DNA of 64,000 nt from Megalopta genalis (GCF_051020955.1 NC_135013.1:31162802-31226801), one strand, 5' to 3'; positions 23,840 through 34,282 are shown, counted from the first letter of the stretch. The notes: generated by a model not told the origin, from the letters alone. Numbers and translations: made by a program.

Positions 23840-24046
23840 CTGACTCTCGAGCTCTCTGACTCTCGCACTCTCTCTCGCGCGCTCTCTGACTCTCGCGCGC
23901 TCTCTGACTCTCGCGCGCTCTGACTCTCGCGCTCTCTCTCGCACTCTGACTCTCGTGCTCTCTCTCGATCTCGCGCTCCGACTATCGCGCTCTTTCCCCC
24001 TTTCTCTCTCTCTCTCTTTCTCTCTCTCCCCCTCCCCCTTTCTCTG
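23606..24046. repeat. Pyrimidine tract of CTCT and CTCTCGCGC units
   Basis: About 440 bp of (CT)n broken by regularly repeated CTCGCGCACTCTA, CGCGCTCTGACT and similar units. It mirrors the purine tract at 9103-9560 in the other orientation, with the same CGCGAG and GTCAGAG motifs on the complementary strand. Ser/Leu- or Arg/Glu-rich frames across it are artefacts. Confidence 0.95.
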
Positions 24047-24766
24047 TAAGCGATAACGGTATCCGGCGTCCGTTTTGGAACTTTCCGGAGTCCACGGTGT
24101 CCCTTGTGCGGCAGACCAGTTGATATTCCAGGGTAACTACAGAGAAGACAGTGCCGGGTATCCTGAATTCAAATGCAATTCGACTGTGTCGATCTGTCTC
24201 CGTTTATTTGTCGCGCATTCCTCTTCGGGGGGACAGCTCGTCGAGGACCTAGATAGTTCGCCTTTTAGATTGTTTCAGTTAGCCGGTGTCAATCGAAGCT
24301 TGACGGCGAAGTTTCGTCGAGAGAAAGGCTGCTGCTCGGCAGCGATCCGGTTTCATTGATTATATTGGCCGATCCGTGAGTACGTGCGGTTTTAATTTAG
24401 ATCGAAATTTCCCGCGTAACAATTGCCCAACAGTTATATCCCGCGCGTCACACGATAGCTTTGGTTTTCTCCTGTTATGCGATTCTTTGCCTTTTCGTTT
24501 CCGTTAACTCGACACTCCGCAAGCTTCGGAAAAAAATCGATCGCTTTATTGCGAATGCGATCGCGCCGCAACGAAACATGACAGATATGTCCGTTCTTGT
24601 TAACGCGACGTTCGAAAAATTAAAAAAGAAAAATTGATCGCTTCGTTGCCCACGCGAAACGAATAGGTAAACAATAGTAGCAGAGGAAGAAACCTGAGCT
24701 GTCGAACGTCGCGAGAGACACGAGCGTCGGACAATTATTATGTCAGACGTACAATCTAAAATGAAA
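24047..24766. other. Unassigned DNA
   Basis: No gene, tandem repeat or transposon end recognised. Confidence 0.5.
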
Positions 24767-25018
24767 TTAACCCCTTGCACTATGATTTCTTTTGCAGCTA
24801 CCTCGATCAGCTGTTCCTTGTCCTCGATCATTACCCTGATAGAACGAGACAATTTTAGTATTTTTATATGTCCTCGTTTACTCCGGATTCTAGATTTCGA
24901 TAACAGAACGATCAACTTTTATTTTCACTCAGAAGAGACGACGAATGTTTGCGTCTAACAGATTACGTATAAAATCTTCATGACGAGTCTGACTCGTTGT
25001 TACAGTGCAAAGGGTTTT
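24767..25018. mobile_element. Family P element with CCCCTTGCAC end
   Basis: Left side is TTAA followed by CCCCTTGCACTATGATTTC. The right side is ATGACGAGTCTGACTCGTTG, then TTACAGTGCAAAGGG and TTTT, so the termini are inverted (CCC-TTGCACT against CCCTTTGCACTG) but the right TTAA has decayed. The subterminal GACGAGTCTGACTCGT palindrome is shared with the P elements at 26957 and 45353. It encodes nothing recognisable; a 72-codon open frame crosses it. Confidence 0.65.
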
Positions 25019-25883
25019 CGTCGCGAAGAACTTATGAAAAAATAACCGATTTATTTATATTCTACGCGCTTAGCCTAGTTTACAGAAGATCCAAGCGATT
25101 CCACTGAAGATCAGCTGTTGGAATTATAGGAGTACCGTCCCTCCGTAACGTCGCGTTCGAAGAACAAAAATTAAGAATTAAAAATCTCGGTCGAATAATT
25201 GAAAGTTAAAATTCATTGAAGCATCGCGCACTTCGATTCGAGACGCGGCACGATCGAGTCGACGTCGCAACGAGTCGTCGAAAGTCGCGAACGCGCCTCG
25301 CAGCGTCCGTTTTCGAAGCAGCCTGCTAAAAAGCAGCCGGATGTCGCATCGGTTATATCCGCCAGGTTATACCAGTTATATCTGCAAGAGACGAACGAAC
25401 GAAACGGATGATATCCGATCGCGAGGCCGTTGAAATTGATTATCGGCAGGGAAAGTCCCATCGAGAGAACGCTCGATCGTTTACCGGTGTTTTCGAGCGG
25501 ATAACGCGTACGTCGAATCGCTGCCACCCAGCCGTAGAATGCGACCCAGCTACTTCCCCAGGATTATGTAAGATTATTGGAATGCACGTGTAACCGGATA
25601 ACGAAGCCGATCTAGAAACGCGGCTGCATTAATCCCGAGCCCGTGCTCGTGCGCACGGGAGCCCCGTTGTTCTCCTCCGGCGAATCGTCAACCGTTCGCT
25701 CCGCGACTCCTCTATCGTCGTTTTCGCGTTCCATTTTCTTTCTTTTTTTTTCTTTTTGTTTGACTCCGTCGGCGTCGTCGCGCATCCTTTTCCGCCACGT
25801 TGTCCCCGTTCCGCGCGTTAAACTCTTCCGTCAAGATTTCTCTGATGGGCGCCACTTCGATCGCGATAATTTAACGCGATTAT
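25019..25883. other. Unassigned DNA
   Basis: No feature recognised; a T-rich run lies near 25735-25760. Confidence 0.5.
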
Positions 25884-26051
25884 TTAACCCCTTAATGCAC
25901 ACAGTTTTTTTTGAAAAAGGCCGGCCAAAAGAAGTCAATTCTTTTTAATGTAAAAAAACACAATTTAGAACGTTGTTTTGGCAAGAAAATTACAAAAATA
26001 CAAAAATAATGGATATTTATACAATTGGTATGATTTCTAATTTTCAGAATA

Positions 26052-26080
26052 TTACTATTATTATTATAATAATAATAATA

Positions 26081-26116
<36 letters not shown>

Positions 26117-26152
26117 GTTATTATTATTATAATTATTATTATAATTATTATA
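26052..26152. repeat. ATT/ATA trinucleotide tract
   Basis: Runs of ATT, ATA and TTA units inside the P element at 25884-26521. A 74-codon poly-Ile frame across it is an artefact. Confidence 0.92.
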
Positions 26153-26193
26153 TTTTATTTTACATTATATTTTAGTAAGATATATATTAAAAA

Positions 26194-26256
26194 ATGAGCG
26201 AATCAGAATCTGAATATGAATACGCTGTCGGAAAGCGGCTCACAAGGAAGAGATAA
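26194..26256 (+). pseudogene. 20-codon open frame, possible transposase N-terminal remnant
   Basis: ATG preceded by AAAA opens a short frame MSESESEYEYAVGKRLTRKR and a stop. A short acidic start followed by a basic stretch is compatible with the beginning of a piggyBac-like transposase left in a deletion derivative, since such proteins commonly have acidic N-termini. It is far too short to prove this, and it may be chance. Confidence 0.2.
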
Positions 26257-26561
26257 GTCGTAAGTGATAAGTAGAAAAAGGATATATTTTATACTTGAAT
26301 AAGTAAGTGTTATAGCTTACAATCCCATGTAAATGATAAATATCAATAAAACGATTGTTTTTCTTTTGCTTTCGCATTGTTATTTTCAATTCTCGATCGC
26401 ATTCGAGTGTGAAAAATGATAGCAACATAAAGTACAACGCAGCTCGAATTATCTCGGGTGTGCACAATTTGGCCAGTTTAGCGCGCTCGAGTTAACTCGA
26501 GCGTGCACGTTAAGGGGTTAGTAGGATAATTAGGATAATAGGATAATTCAATAGGACGCGA

Positions 26562-26582
26562 CAGTTAGGGAGACGTTACTGT
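26562..26582. mobile_element. Family B right-end fragment
   Basis: ACAGTTAGGGAGACGTTACTG plus TA matches only the last 20-odd bases of family B; no other part of the element is next to it. DNA from 26583 to 26956 shows nothing else. Confidence 0.6.
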
Positions 26583-26956
26583 ATCTTGGTCCGATAGCCG
26601 TGACAGAAACGGGTCTACGTTTCGTTCGAAAAACGGTACCATGGTTCGCGGTGTACGCGAAGGGAGACATTTTCACGAACGCGACAGACCTCTTTCGTTT
26701 TACAAACTCACGTGTGTCATAAACTCGCGACGGAGGTCGTTGTAACTGCGTCGAATCGCTTGCTCATCAATGCCAACCGTTATCGCTATTTTCTCAACGT
26801 GTTTGGCAATTCTTTCTCGCTTCGTTCGAACGCTCCGCCATCGATAATGCCCGAAAACATCCTTGATTCTCAATCTTGTTGTCATCACTGTTGTTGCTGC
26901 TGCTCATTATTCTTATTATCGTTATTTATTGCACCGTTGTTATTGTTACATTAGCG

Positions 26957-27207
26957 TTAACCCCTTGCCGTATTTTGACGAGTCCGACTCGTCATGGAAA
27001 TTTCTGATAATAATTAATTGAGTATAGATGTTATTCTGTCCTTTGAAATTGGAATAAAATTCTAATCTCTTGTCATCAATATTTAAGCATTCGAGTAAAT
27101 TTAGGCACACGATAAGCATCAATTTTCTTTCCCTTCTAAGAAATGATTGCAATCGAAAAATTTCTAATTACAGTAACTGCGAAGAAGACGGTATGTCAAG
27201 GGGTTAA
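26957..27207. mobile_element. Family P1 element, compact copy
   Basis: A 243-bp body flanked by intact TTAA on both sides (26957-26960 and 27204-27207). The left end is CCCCTTGCCGTATTTTGACG, followed by the GACGAGTCCGACTCGTC palindrome; the right end is AGACGGTATGTCAAGGGG. The interior has one copy of the segment TCCTTTGAAATTGGAATAAA ... TTGTCATCAATATTTAAGC, which is amplified five times in the related copy at 56415. No coding capacity. Confidence 0.85.
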
Positions 27208-27674
27208 ACCCCTGCGTCAAGATTTCTCTGATCGGCGTTCACTTCGTTCGCGATAATTTAACCGCGATAGCTGAGAGACACGTGAAAAAAACATCGCGAA
27301 GTTCGAACGGGGTCCGGCCACCGAGAACTGTGCCAAGCGTTCTAGCGAGAGTTAAAGCGTCGTTTCCCGAGCAGCGAAGTTACGATCGTCGCGCGAGTCG
27401 GAACGACAGCCAAGACGGATAGATCGCGGACGAGATGGATGGCGCCGGGACGGGTCCAGAAATTTTCGGGAAACGAGCGAAGCGGGCCAGTCTTGGCAAG
27501 TTGCCCGGCGAAGCTCGACGGCGTTCGCAAGGCCGGAATTCGGGATGGGGCGAATCGAGGGTACGAGGTTGCGACGCTCTCGACCCTGGGGTAGAGATCG
27601 ACGCGTCGAGTTCCGCAGCCGTCCGGAGATCGTGGCTAGATTGCTCCGTGAACCGAACTGCCGAAGAGCCGCTG
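27208..27674. other. Unassigned CpG-rich DNA
   Basis: No feature recognised. The first bases (CAAGATTTCTCTGATCGGCG) resemble DNA at 25834 just before the other P element, so the two flanks may share an older repeat. Confidence 0.5.
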
Positions 27675-27712
27675 TACAGTAATGTCTCCCTTACTGACGC
27701 TCAAATTGTCCA

Positions 27713-28274
27713 CTAACCTTTTAGGTACGGCTGAGGCTATTTCTCTGGACGGCAGAGTCTGATATGTACTGTACAGAGTGTCTAAAAAATGTCTCGCAAT
27801 CCGAAAGTGGCGGGTTCCTCAGGCCATTTGAAGCAACTTTTTCCTTTACAAAAATGTTCTCCGAGGCACCGTTAACGAGTTATTAACGAAAAACAGTGAC
27901 CAATGAGAGGCGAGCTCGGCTGGCGCGAGGCGATCGAGTCAATGAGCGGAACTGGGCTTCGTGCGCTGGTTGGCTGGACCGCCTCGCGTCAGCCGTACTC
28001 GATTCTTATTGGTCACTGTTTTTCGTTGATAACTCGTTAACGGTGTCTCGGAGAACATTTTTGTAAAGGAAGAAGCTGCTTCAAGTGATCCGAGGAACCC
28101 GCCATTTCCGGATTGCGAGATATTTTTGGGACACCCTGTAGACTGTTGTAAATCGATATGAAGACAAAAGAAGTGTGAAACAACGTATATGAAGACGATT
28201 ATTTGATTCAAACGATGACCGAGTGAGCTACTAGAGTAAGCCACTATAGCGGTGCGTCGTGCCTAAAAGGCTAA
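27713..28274. mobile_element. Family P2 element (CCTTTTAGG ends) with CTAA duplication
   Basis: Body 27717-28270, starting CCTTTTAGGTACGGCTGAGG and ending GCGTCGTGCCTAAAAGG, flanked by CTAA at 27713-27716 and 28271-28274. A related copy in the opposite orientation is at 46669-47027. This copy is split by the family A element at 27772-28140. A four-base TTAA-like duplication with CC-starting ends points to the piggyBac superfamily. Confidence 0.85.
27772..28140. mobile_element. Family A palindromic MITE, copy 6 (full length)
   Basis: Runs from TACAGAGTGTCTAAAAAATG to GGGACACCCTGTA with complete arms and core. It is the innermost layer of a three-level nest. Frames that cross it are incidental. 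Confidence 0.92.
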
Positions 28275-28460
28275 AATGGACAATTTGGGAAGAGGAGATG
28301 CGATTGTTGGAGCATTGCAGCTCCGAAATAGATCGTTATAGTCGTTGACAATTCGTAACTATGAAAATGAACCGCCAAGGATCGAACAATCGTATCTTCT
28401 CATCCGAAATTGTCCATTTTTGTGGACAATCCGAGCGTCAATTAGAGAGACATTACCGTA

Positions 28461-29548
28461 TTGCCCTTTCTTCGCGACAAGAATGCTCGTTGAAAACAGC
28501 GAACTTCGCGTTCATTGAATCATGCACGAGATCTGCACGAGTCTGATCCATTGTTGTACCGCAAGAAGCTTACAAACAAAGATACAAAACCGAAATTGTT
28601 TAGAAAATAATTGACGATCGAAGTCGAGACGCGCGGAAGCGTCGCGACTATAAAATCGGCTCGAGAGGAGAATCCGTAATCCTCGGACCGTTATTCCACG
28701 CTCCGAAATAGATCATCGGTTCTCGGACTAATAGATCGGGAAGCGTCGCAGAGATTGAAGACGCTCGCGCACGCGGAAACGGAGGCACCGACACACACAA
28801 ACACACACAAACACACACACAGATCGGCGCGGAACAGTCCATAGCCAGCGGCTAGGCCGTTTCCCGACCTTGTCGGGCGGGATTCCTTAGCCGCGAAGAA
28901 CTTGGCCATTTTTCTCGGCCGTTTCCTCCTCTACCATCCTTTTTGCCCCGCTTTTTCCGCTGCTCCCGATCCAATCCCGCCGCCGCCGACGACGACGGAG
29001 CCTCTCGCGGACCCCGCTCGCCCATAATTTATACCCGCGGAAACGCTCCGTCGTACGCGCCACCTCAATCACGACGCTCCGAAACCGAGCCATTTTCTCC
29101 TTTTCGAACGCTGATTTGACGAGAGCCCCATACAAAACCCACCAGACGGATATCTCTGCGGGAGTCTAGATGGAATTACGTAGGTTTGGCAAAGCATTCT
29201 TGGCAGCCGTTGCTGCCCTCGAAGTCTGACAAACGGACCGGTCCGGTGATTCTTATTCGATTCGGACGCAACGGTCGCGTAATCTTCGCTACATCGATTC
29301 GCATAGATAAATGGGATCTTTCGGTACCTTTTGCATGTATTTTGGGGATTTTAGAAAATTTTCCGGGTACCGGAAACGCGAGTCTTATGTTGCGAATATC
29401 GAGGTACATTTTTCCTTGAGTTTTGTGCCTTCTCTACTCTAATTGGCTCTTCGAGCAAATTACCATCTCGATCTTCACGATTTATTTTCAAAGAAACTGC
29501 GGGCTATTTGTTGCATATTTAGTTAATAATCTTTGGACTCGCGACTTT
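28461..29548. other. Unassigned DNA with a CA repeat
   Basis: No gene recognised. (CA)n with CAAA interruptions lies at 28791-28822, a GAC/GCC-rich stretch near 28980-29000. The remainder is ordinary CpG-containing DNA. Confidence 0.5.
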
Positions 29549-29700
29549 GCACTTGCACTTGCAATTGTGTTTGCACTCTGCGCTTGCAGCATATTATCGC
29601 ACTTGCACTTGCAATTGTGCTTGCACTCTGCGCGTGCAGCATATTATCGCACTTGCACTTGCAATTGTGCTTGCACTCTGCGCTTGCAGCCTAGTTTCGC
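29549..29700. repeat. Minisatellite, 50-bp unit, three copies
   Basis: GCACTTGCACTTGCAATTGT followed by GCTTGCACTCTGCGCTTGCA and GCATATTATC recurs at 29549, 29599 and 29649, exactly 50 bp apart; the third unit ends differently. 29701-30024 shows nothing further. Confidence 0.93.
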
Positions 29701-30024
29701 CCTAATCTATTGCGCTTGCAAACTTTTGCTACAACTTTGTAAGTTAACTTTGTAGTAATGCATCGATCGCTTGATCGTATATATTGTCGAGTTTCACGAC
29801 ACACACAATATCAGATTTTATTATTCTATTGTACTTGTTAGAATATGTTTAGTTTTATTATACCAGCGTTTTCTATTCAAACTTTTCATCCTTTTAATAT
29901 GTAACTAGAGTTTCCAACAAAAGCTTCGCCATTTCTGTTTTTGTATAATATATTTACATAAATAGGGACACTGTTCTATTTGTAATGAAACGGATTAATA
30001 AAGCGACGGAGATATCGGATAAAA

Positions 30025-30258
30025 ATTCAGTAATACCCGTTTCAAGTTACAACGAAATTGTTGCAATCTAATTCTTAGGATAATCGTGATCATTGCGAAC
30101 AAAATTTACAAACTGAATTCCTTTTTAATATCGCTTATAATAAATCAAAATTGAGCAATATCCGTTTCAAGTTACAACGAAATAATGAATCAAATTCTTA
30201 GGATAATCGTGATCATTGCGAACAAAATTTACAAGCTAAATTCCTTTTTATTATCGTT
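30025..30258. repeat. Direct duplication, 124-bp step, two copies
   Basis: CCGTTTCAAGTTACAACGAA and TAATCGTGATCATTGCGAAC plus AAAATTTACAA and AATTCCTTTTTA occur in the same order starting near 30039 and again near 30163. No terminal inverted repeats seen. Confidence 0.88.
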
Positions 30259-30994
30259 AAATTTCTGATAATCCATTGGAACAGTTCAAAACTAAAAAAA
30301 CAAATGTGAAATCGGTTATTATGACGGAAACGGTAGATTCGGTGTTAAACACAGTCTCCATCGATCACGATAGACGGGAATTAGTGCATTCTCTGTTGAG
30401 ATTCCCACCCACTCGAGTCGACCTCGAGATAACAATTGCCATAAAATCGGCAGCGAACGCGGCGCCGTTCGTTCCCGCGAAATAGATGCGCCCGCGAAGC
30501 TGATTGGAACACCCGATACGAGAGATCGTTGGCGTCTAATCCGCGGTGTTCCGCGGAACGGTCGATCTTCCGGAAGATTGTGTTTCCGAGAACCGTCGTA
30601 TACCACCGGAGCTAATTGGGGCGGGCCGTTTAACCCCCGGAGCTACGCGGCGGGTCTCTCGGATCGGAGAAACTTCGTTCCGAAGAAATGAATCGTTCGA
30701 GTAATTCCAAAGTAAATTGGAACAACCAGTGCAAACCGGGAAACATTGAATCCGCTATGAAAGAAGATTAACAGGGTCGCCCGGAGGGTTTCGAGATCCG
30801 AGGCGGTGGAGAAACGAGCCGCTGTGTTTAATGCCGTCTTCAACTTCGAAACATCGTCTCGAATCGTCGACGGGCACGACGGACGTCGTGGCAGCAGTCC
30901 CAGTTCCGTTTTCGCTGCTGCTGCGATCAACGCTAAAAGCGTAGGTTTTCGAGGGTTTCTTCGCAGCATCGTGGATCCGTGAATTTCGGTTGTA
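30259..30994. other. Unassigned DNA
   Basis: No feature recognised. Open frames on both strands (for example 30643-30969 minus) lack motifs. Confidence 0.5.
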
Positions 30995-31226
30995 TTGGGT
31001 TGGCAACTAAGTAAGTGCCGATTTCAGTTATAGATGTCTCTCATTCCCATTTTTATGATATCCGTAAATGTTATATTATAAAGTTATTATTATTATTATG
31101 TGTTATTTTTTATTATCCGTGAATGTTAGCAACTGGACAAATTGAATGCAGCGGTCAAGGAAAAGCGGCCAGAATTGGTCAATCGTAAAGGTATCATTTT
31201 CCAGCAGGACAATGCTAGGCCGCACG
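30995..31226 (+). mobile_element. Internally deleted mariner (copy 2), 3' truncated
   Basis: Starts after TA with TTGGGTTGGCAACTAAGTAA and follows copies 1 and 3 closely through the ATT-rich segment, the CAACTGGACAAATTGAATGC junction and the FQQDNARPH coding region. It then stops at CCGCAC (31225), where unrelated sequence begins. The third catalytic Asp, the C-terminus and the right end are missing. Confidence 0.9.
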
Positions 31227-31542
31227 CAATTGGTCAATACTAACAGGTCTAATAAAAATATTAAAAATTACACAAGAATTGTACTTTCTACAAAAATTAT
31301 ACAAAGCATATGCAGAACCATGATAGGATCAATAGTTCAGAATGTAGAACCATCATGGGCAACAGCTGCAAAGTGCTTACATTTAAATTCTGAAAGTGTA
31401 CAAAAGAGTTCAGTGACCCGCGCAATTTTCAGTAATTAAATTTCTATTCGAACAATTGAATTCACCACAGTTTCATGGAACTCTTGTGTGAACAAATAAT
31501 AAAGTCTGACGCGGCAACTCAGGACGTTTTCAAGCTGAAATA
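31227..31542. other. Unidentified segment between two mariner copies
   Basis: About 316 bp that replaces the 3' part of mariner copy 2 and ends at the TA before copy 3. It has no mariner similarity that I can see and no obvious terminal repeats. AATAATAAAGTCTGACG near 31495 also occurs near 5955 (GTAATAAAGTCTGACG), so it may be part of another dispersed repeat. Confidence 0.45.
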
Positions 31543-32120
31543 TTGGGTTGGCAACTAAGTAATTGCCGATTTCAGTTATTGATGTCTCTCATTCCCATTT
31601 TTATGATATCCGTAAATGTTATATTATAAAATTATTATTATTATTATGTTATTTTTTATTATCTGTGAATGTTAGCAACTGGACAAATTGAATGCAGCGG
31701 TCAAAGAAAAGCGACCAGAATTGGTCGATCGTAAAGGTGTCATTTTCCAGCAGGACAATGCTAGGCCGCACACGTCTTTGTCCACTCGGCAAAAATTGAT
31801 GGATATTGGTTGGGAATTGATGTTACACCCGCCACATAGTCCTGATCTCGCGCCATCGGATTACCACTTATTTCGATCCCTGGACAACTCCCTTCGTGGT
31901 AAAACTTTTAACGACGATGATGCTGTAAAATCTCACTTAACTCAGTTTTTGGCCGAAAAGGATCAGACTTTCTACGAGCGTGGAATTTTCAAGGTGTCAG
32001 AGAGATGGCAAAAGGTCATCGAACAAAATGGAAAATACATTACAGATTAAACTTCATTCCAAGTAAAAGAAAATTTTTATTTCATTGAACAAATCGGCAA
32101 TTACTTAGTTGCCAACCCAA
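31543..32120 (+). mobile_element. Internally deleted mariner (copy 3), both ends intact
   Basis: 578 bp from TTGGGTTGGCAACTAAGTAA to AGTTGCCAACCCAA, flanked by TA on both sides (31541-31542 and 32121-32122). It shares the same internal junction as copies 1 and 2: the 5' transposase region is replaced by about 100 bp containing GATGTCTCTCATTCCCATTT and an ATT run. This is the best-preserved member of the group and a candidate non-autonomous substrate. Confidence 0.95.
31676..32050 (+). pseudogene. Mariner transposase C-terminal fragment
   Basis: The frame runs without interruption from QLDKLNAAV to GKYITD and a stop. It contains FQQDNARPHTS and, after 34 residues, the last Asp in HPPHSPDLAPSDYHLF, that is, two of three residues of the D,D34D catalytic site. 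The preceding in-frame codon is TAG where related transposases have Gln, and the DNA-binding domain and first Asp are deleted. No ATG lies at its start, so it should not make an active protein. Similarity is to mellifera-type mariners, judged from the motifs and the terminal repeats. Confidence 0.93.
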
Positions 32121-32239
32121 TAGTTACCGATTTTCAACGATTATAAAAACGAGCCGCAAGGCTCGAACAATCGTATCTCCTCTTCCCAAATTGTCCATTT
32201 TTCTGCATTAATCTGAGCGTCGGTTAGGGACACATTACC
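32121..32239. mobile_element. Family B right half abutting the mariner
   Basis: Begins at the mariner boundary with TAGTTACCGATTTTCAACGA and TTATAAAAACGAGCCGCAAG, continues through ATTGTCCATTTTTCTGCATT and ends GTTAGGGACACATTACC. As at 21557, only the half beyond the central spacer survives beside the mariner. Confidence 0.82.
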
Positions 32240-33085
32240 CCGTTTATCCGAGCTCCGTTCGCGCGAACGGAATTTTCGTTGGTGGCCCGGTTTTGCGAAA
32301 CTCGACTTTCCCCCGGGAATCCGTTTATCCGAACGCGAACTCTGGTTAATTGAACGCAAAGTTGCGAGTAGTTTCGGACGGCCGGTCGGTCGGCCGGCTC
32401 CTTTTGTACGAAGCACCTGGCCGTATGACCCGCTTCCCAAAGCGTCTCCCAACGAGTTCACGTAAACGGAGTTTTACCGTATTGTACGCAGGTTTCGCTG
32501 AAACGAACTTCGCTGGCAACACTTTTCACCGGTGACGACGATTCCGTCGACAACAGCGAGTCTGGGTCAGATCTATTTTATAATCTTTCGAGACAGAGAG
32601 TAACTTTACGTGTTGGTTATGCAAGCTTCAGCTTTTACAATGTGTAATAGCGCTGATTGCAATATATTCGTATAGTATAATATAATATTGTAGAATTTAT
32701 TCGAATTCGATGTCGAGATATTGGTAATATTCTGCAGAAAGTATTTGGCTAATTATTTTCTTAATATTTACTGTCGAACCTTCGAACGAAACGTTGAGCA
32801 TTATGTAATCGATGATGATGCACAATCGAATAATATTATTCGATTAATTAAAATAATCGATGTCAACGTTTCAAAATTTACAACACGCCTTCTGCGAAAT
32901 TATAATTCCACAAATATTCATATTTCATATTTAATCGATTAAATTAATATCGAATATTGAAACAGTTTAACACGTTTGGAGCATCGGTGTGTTACTATTT
33001 CGAAATTGCAGGTTGTAAATCATGCTAGCATAGCTTATTACATCTTGTTCAGTCTGACGTCACGTAAACGATTTCATATTCGTTT
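32240..33085. other. Unassigned DNA
   Basis: No gene seen. 32640-32960 is AT-rich with repeated AATATTATTCGATTAA-like motifs but no clear period. Confidence 0.5.
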
Positions 33086-33460
33086 CAGGGAAATGACGGT
33101 GCTTCCAGGTCAAAATTATGGTGCTTCCGGGAAATGAGAGATTCCTGAGATCATTTGAAGTAACTTTTTCCTTAGCGAAAATGCAATCCGCGGCTCCGTT
33201 TATGAGATATTAACGAAAAAGCAGCGACCGATGAGAGGCGCGCTCGGCTGGCGCGAGGCGGAGCCCAGTTCGAAGCCCAGTTCCGTTGATTGGCTCGGCC
33301 GCCTAGCGCTAGACGAGCTCGTCTTCCATTGGCCAGTGTTTTTCGTTAATAACTCGCAAACGAAGCCCTGGATTGCATTTTCGCTAAGGAAAAAGTTACT
33401 TCAAATGATCTCAGGGATCCAGAAATCCAGAGAAGTACCATAATTTTGGGATACCCTGCA
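33086..33460. mobile_element. Family A MITE, copy 7 (TAATTATG-end subfamily)
   Basis: Terminal regions have AAAATTATGGTGCTTCCGGG on the left and AGAAGTACCATAATTTTGGG then ATACCCTGCA on the right. The A core is present, with GCAGCGACCGATGAGAGGCG and the complementary half. The left end shows a partial duplication (GGTGCTTCC occurs twice). Confidence 0.83.
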
Positions 33461-34282
33461 TATGATGAAAGAGTATAGGTCCTCGGCAAGAAACATGGCG
33501 ATTCCAGGAGCGATTAGGGTGCAGAGCATTTACGGTCCAAAATCCATTTTAGCGGTTAGGGGTCCTCGAAAACGCGGCTTATTCCCCGAAAGTCGCCGAG
33601 CTCCTGCTTCTGGAACGCGTGGCCTCCATTTCTGGCGGCGCTCTTGTTTAAAAAACACTCGACTCGCCGATATTGCTCGGCCAGAGCTGCATACAGTGTC
33701 TACACGTATCCCGTTCCACGGAAATGCCTCGCACGTTTCGAGGACTCTTCGCGAGCGTGCCACGGGTCACCGGTTGACAAGCCGTTAGTTCTGCGCGCGC
33801 GGACAGAAAAGCTGAAGAGAGCCAACGAGAAACTTCCGGACGTCGCTCGATGTCCACCGCGTGGCACCCAGAAGTGGAATCGAGGGTGACATGGCCGAGC
33901 AAGCTTCGCGGGGCCTCGGCAATTACGCCGCTGGCCCCGATCAATCTCATTTTTCCTCTTTCGGGCTCGCGCTTTTGCGATCAATCGAGATACGAGGCCG
34001 CTTCAGCGTGGCCGCGCACTTCACTCGCAGCGGATTCCAGATTCTAGATTTGAAAGTACGCCGAAGTAAACGCGCGCGCGTAAAGCCGGGATGGATCGTA
34101 CATTGGCGGACCGTAGACTTTACGCGTTTATGGCAAGAATGATCGGACCAAGAATTGCAATGCAGGCTGCGGAGGAAATTCGAAAAAGTTTCTTTTACAG
34201 AAACGATTCTTCTTTCAATGCGAATGTTCGATGTCCGAATTTATTTTGTTTCTCGAATTTATTATGTTTCTTCTTTTTTATG
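33461..34282. other. Unassigned DNA
   Basis: CpG-rich with overlapping opposed open frames of 75-108 codons, none recognisable. Confidence 0.5.

Larger units (their letters stand above)
25884..26521. mobile_element. Family P element with CCCCTTAA end, about 0.63 kb
   Basis: TTAA then CCCCTTAATGCACACAG on the left; CTCGAGCGTGCACGTTAAGG then GGTTAG on the right, so inverted ends CCCCTTAA-GCAC are present and the right target copy reads TTAG. The interior holds an ATT-rich microsatellite and a 20-codon open frame at 26194-26256. TTAA insertion and CCC-starting ends are the hallmark of piggyBac-superfamily elements; the assignment rests on those ends only. Confidence 0.68.
27675..28460. mobile_element. 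Family B element split by a P2 element
   Basis: The left end TACAGTAATGTCTCCCTTAC runs to ATTGTCCA at 27712. The body resumes at 28271 with CTAAAATGGACAATTTGGGA and continues through the central stem to GAGAGACATTACCGTA. Joined at the CTAA, the two parts give the ordinary B sequence GTCCACTAAAATGGAC, as in the B copies at 6264 and 56106. This shows exactly what was inserted: 27717-28270 plus one extra CTAA. Confidence 0.9.
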
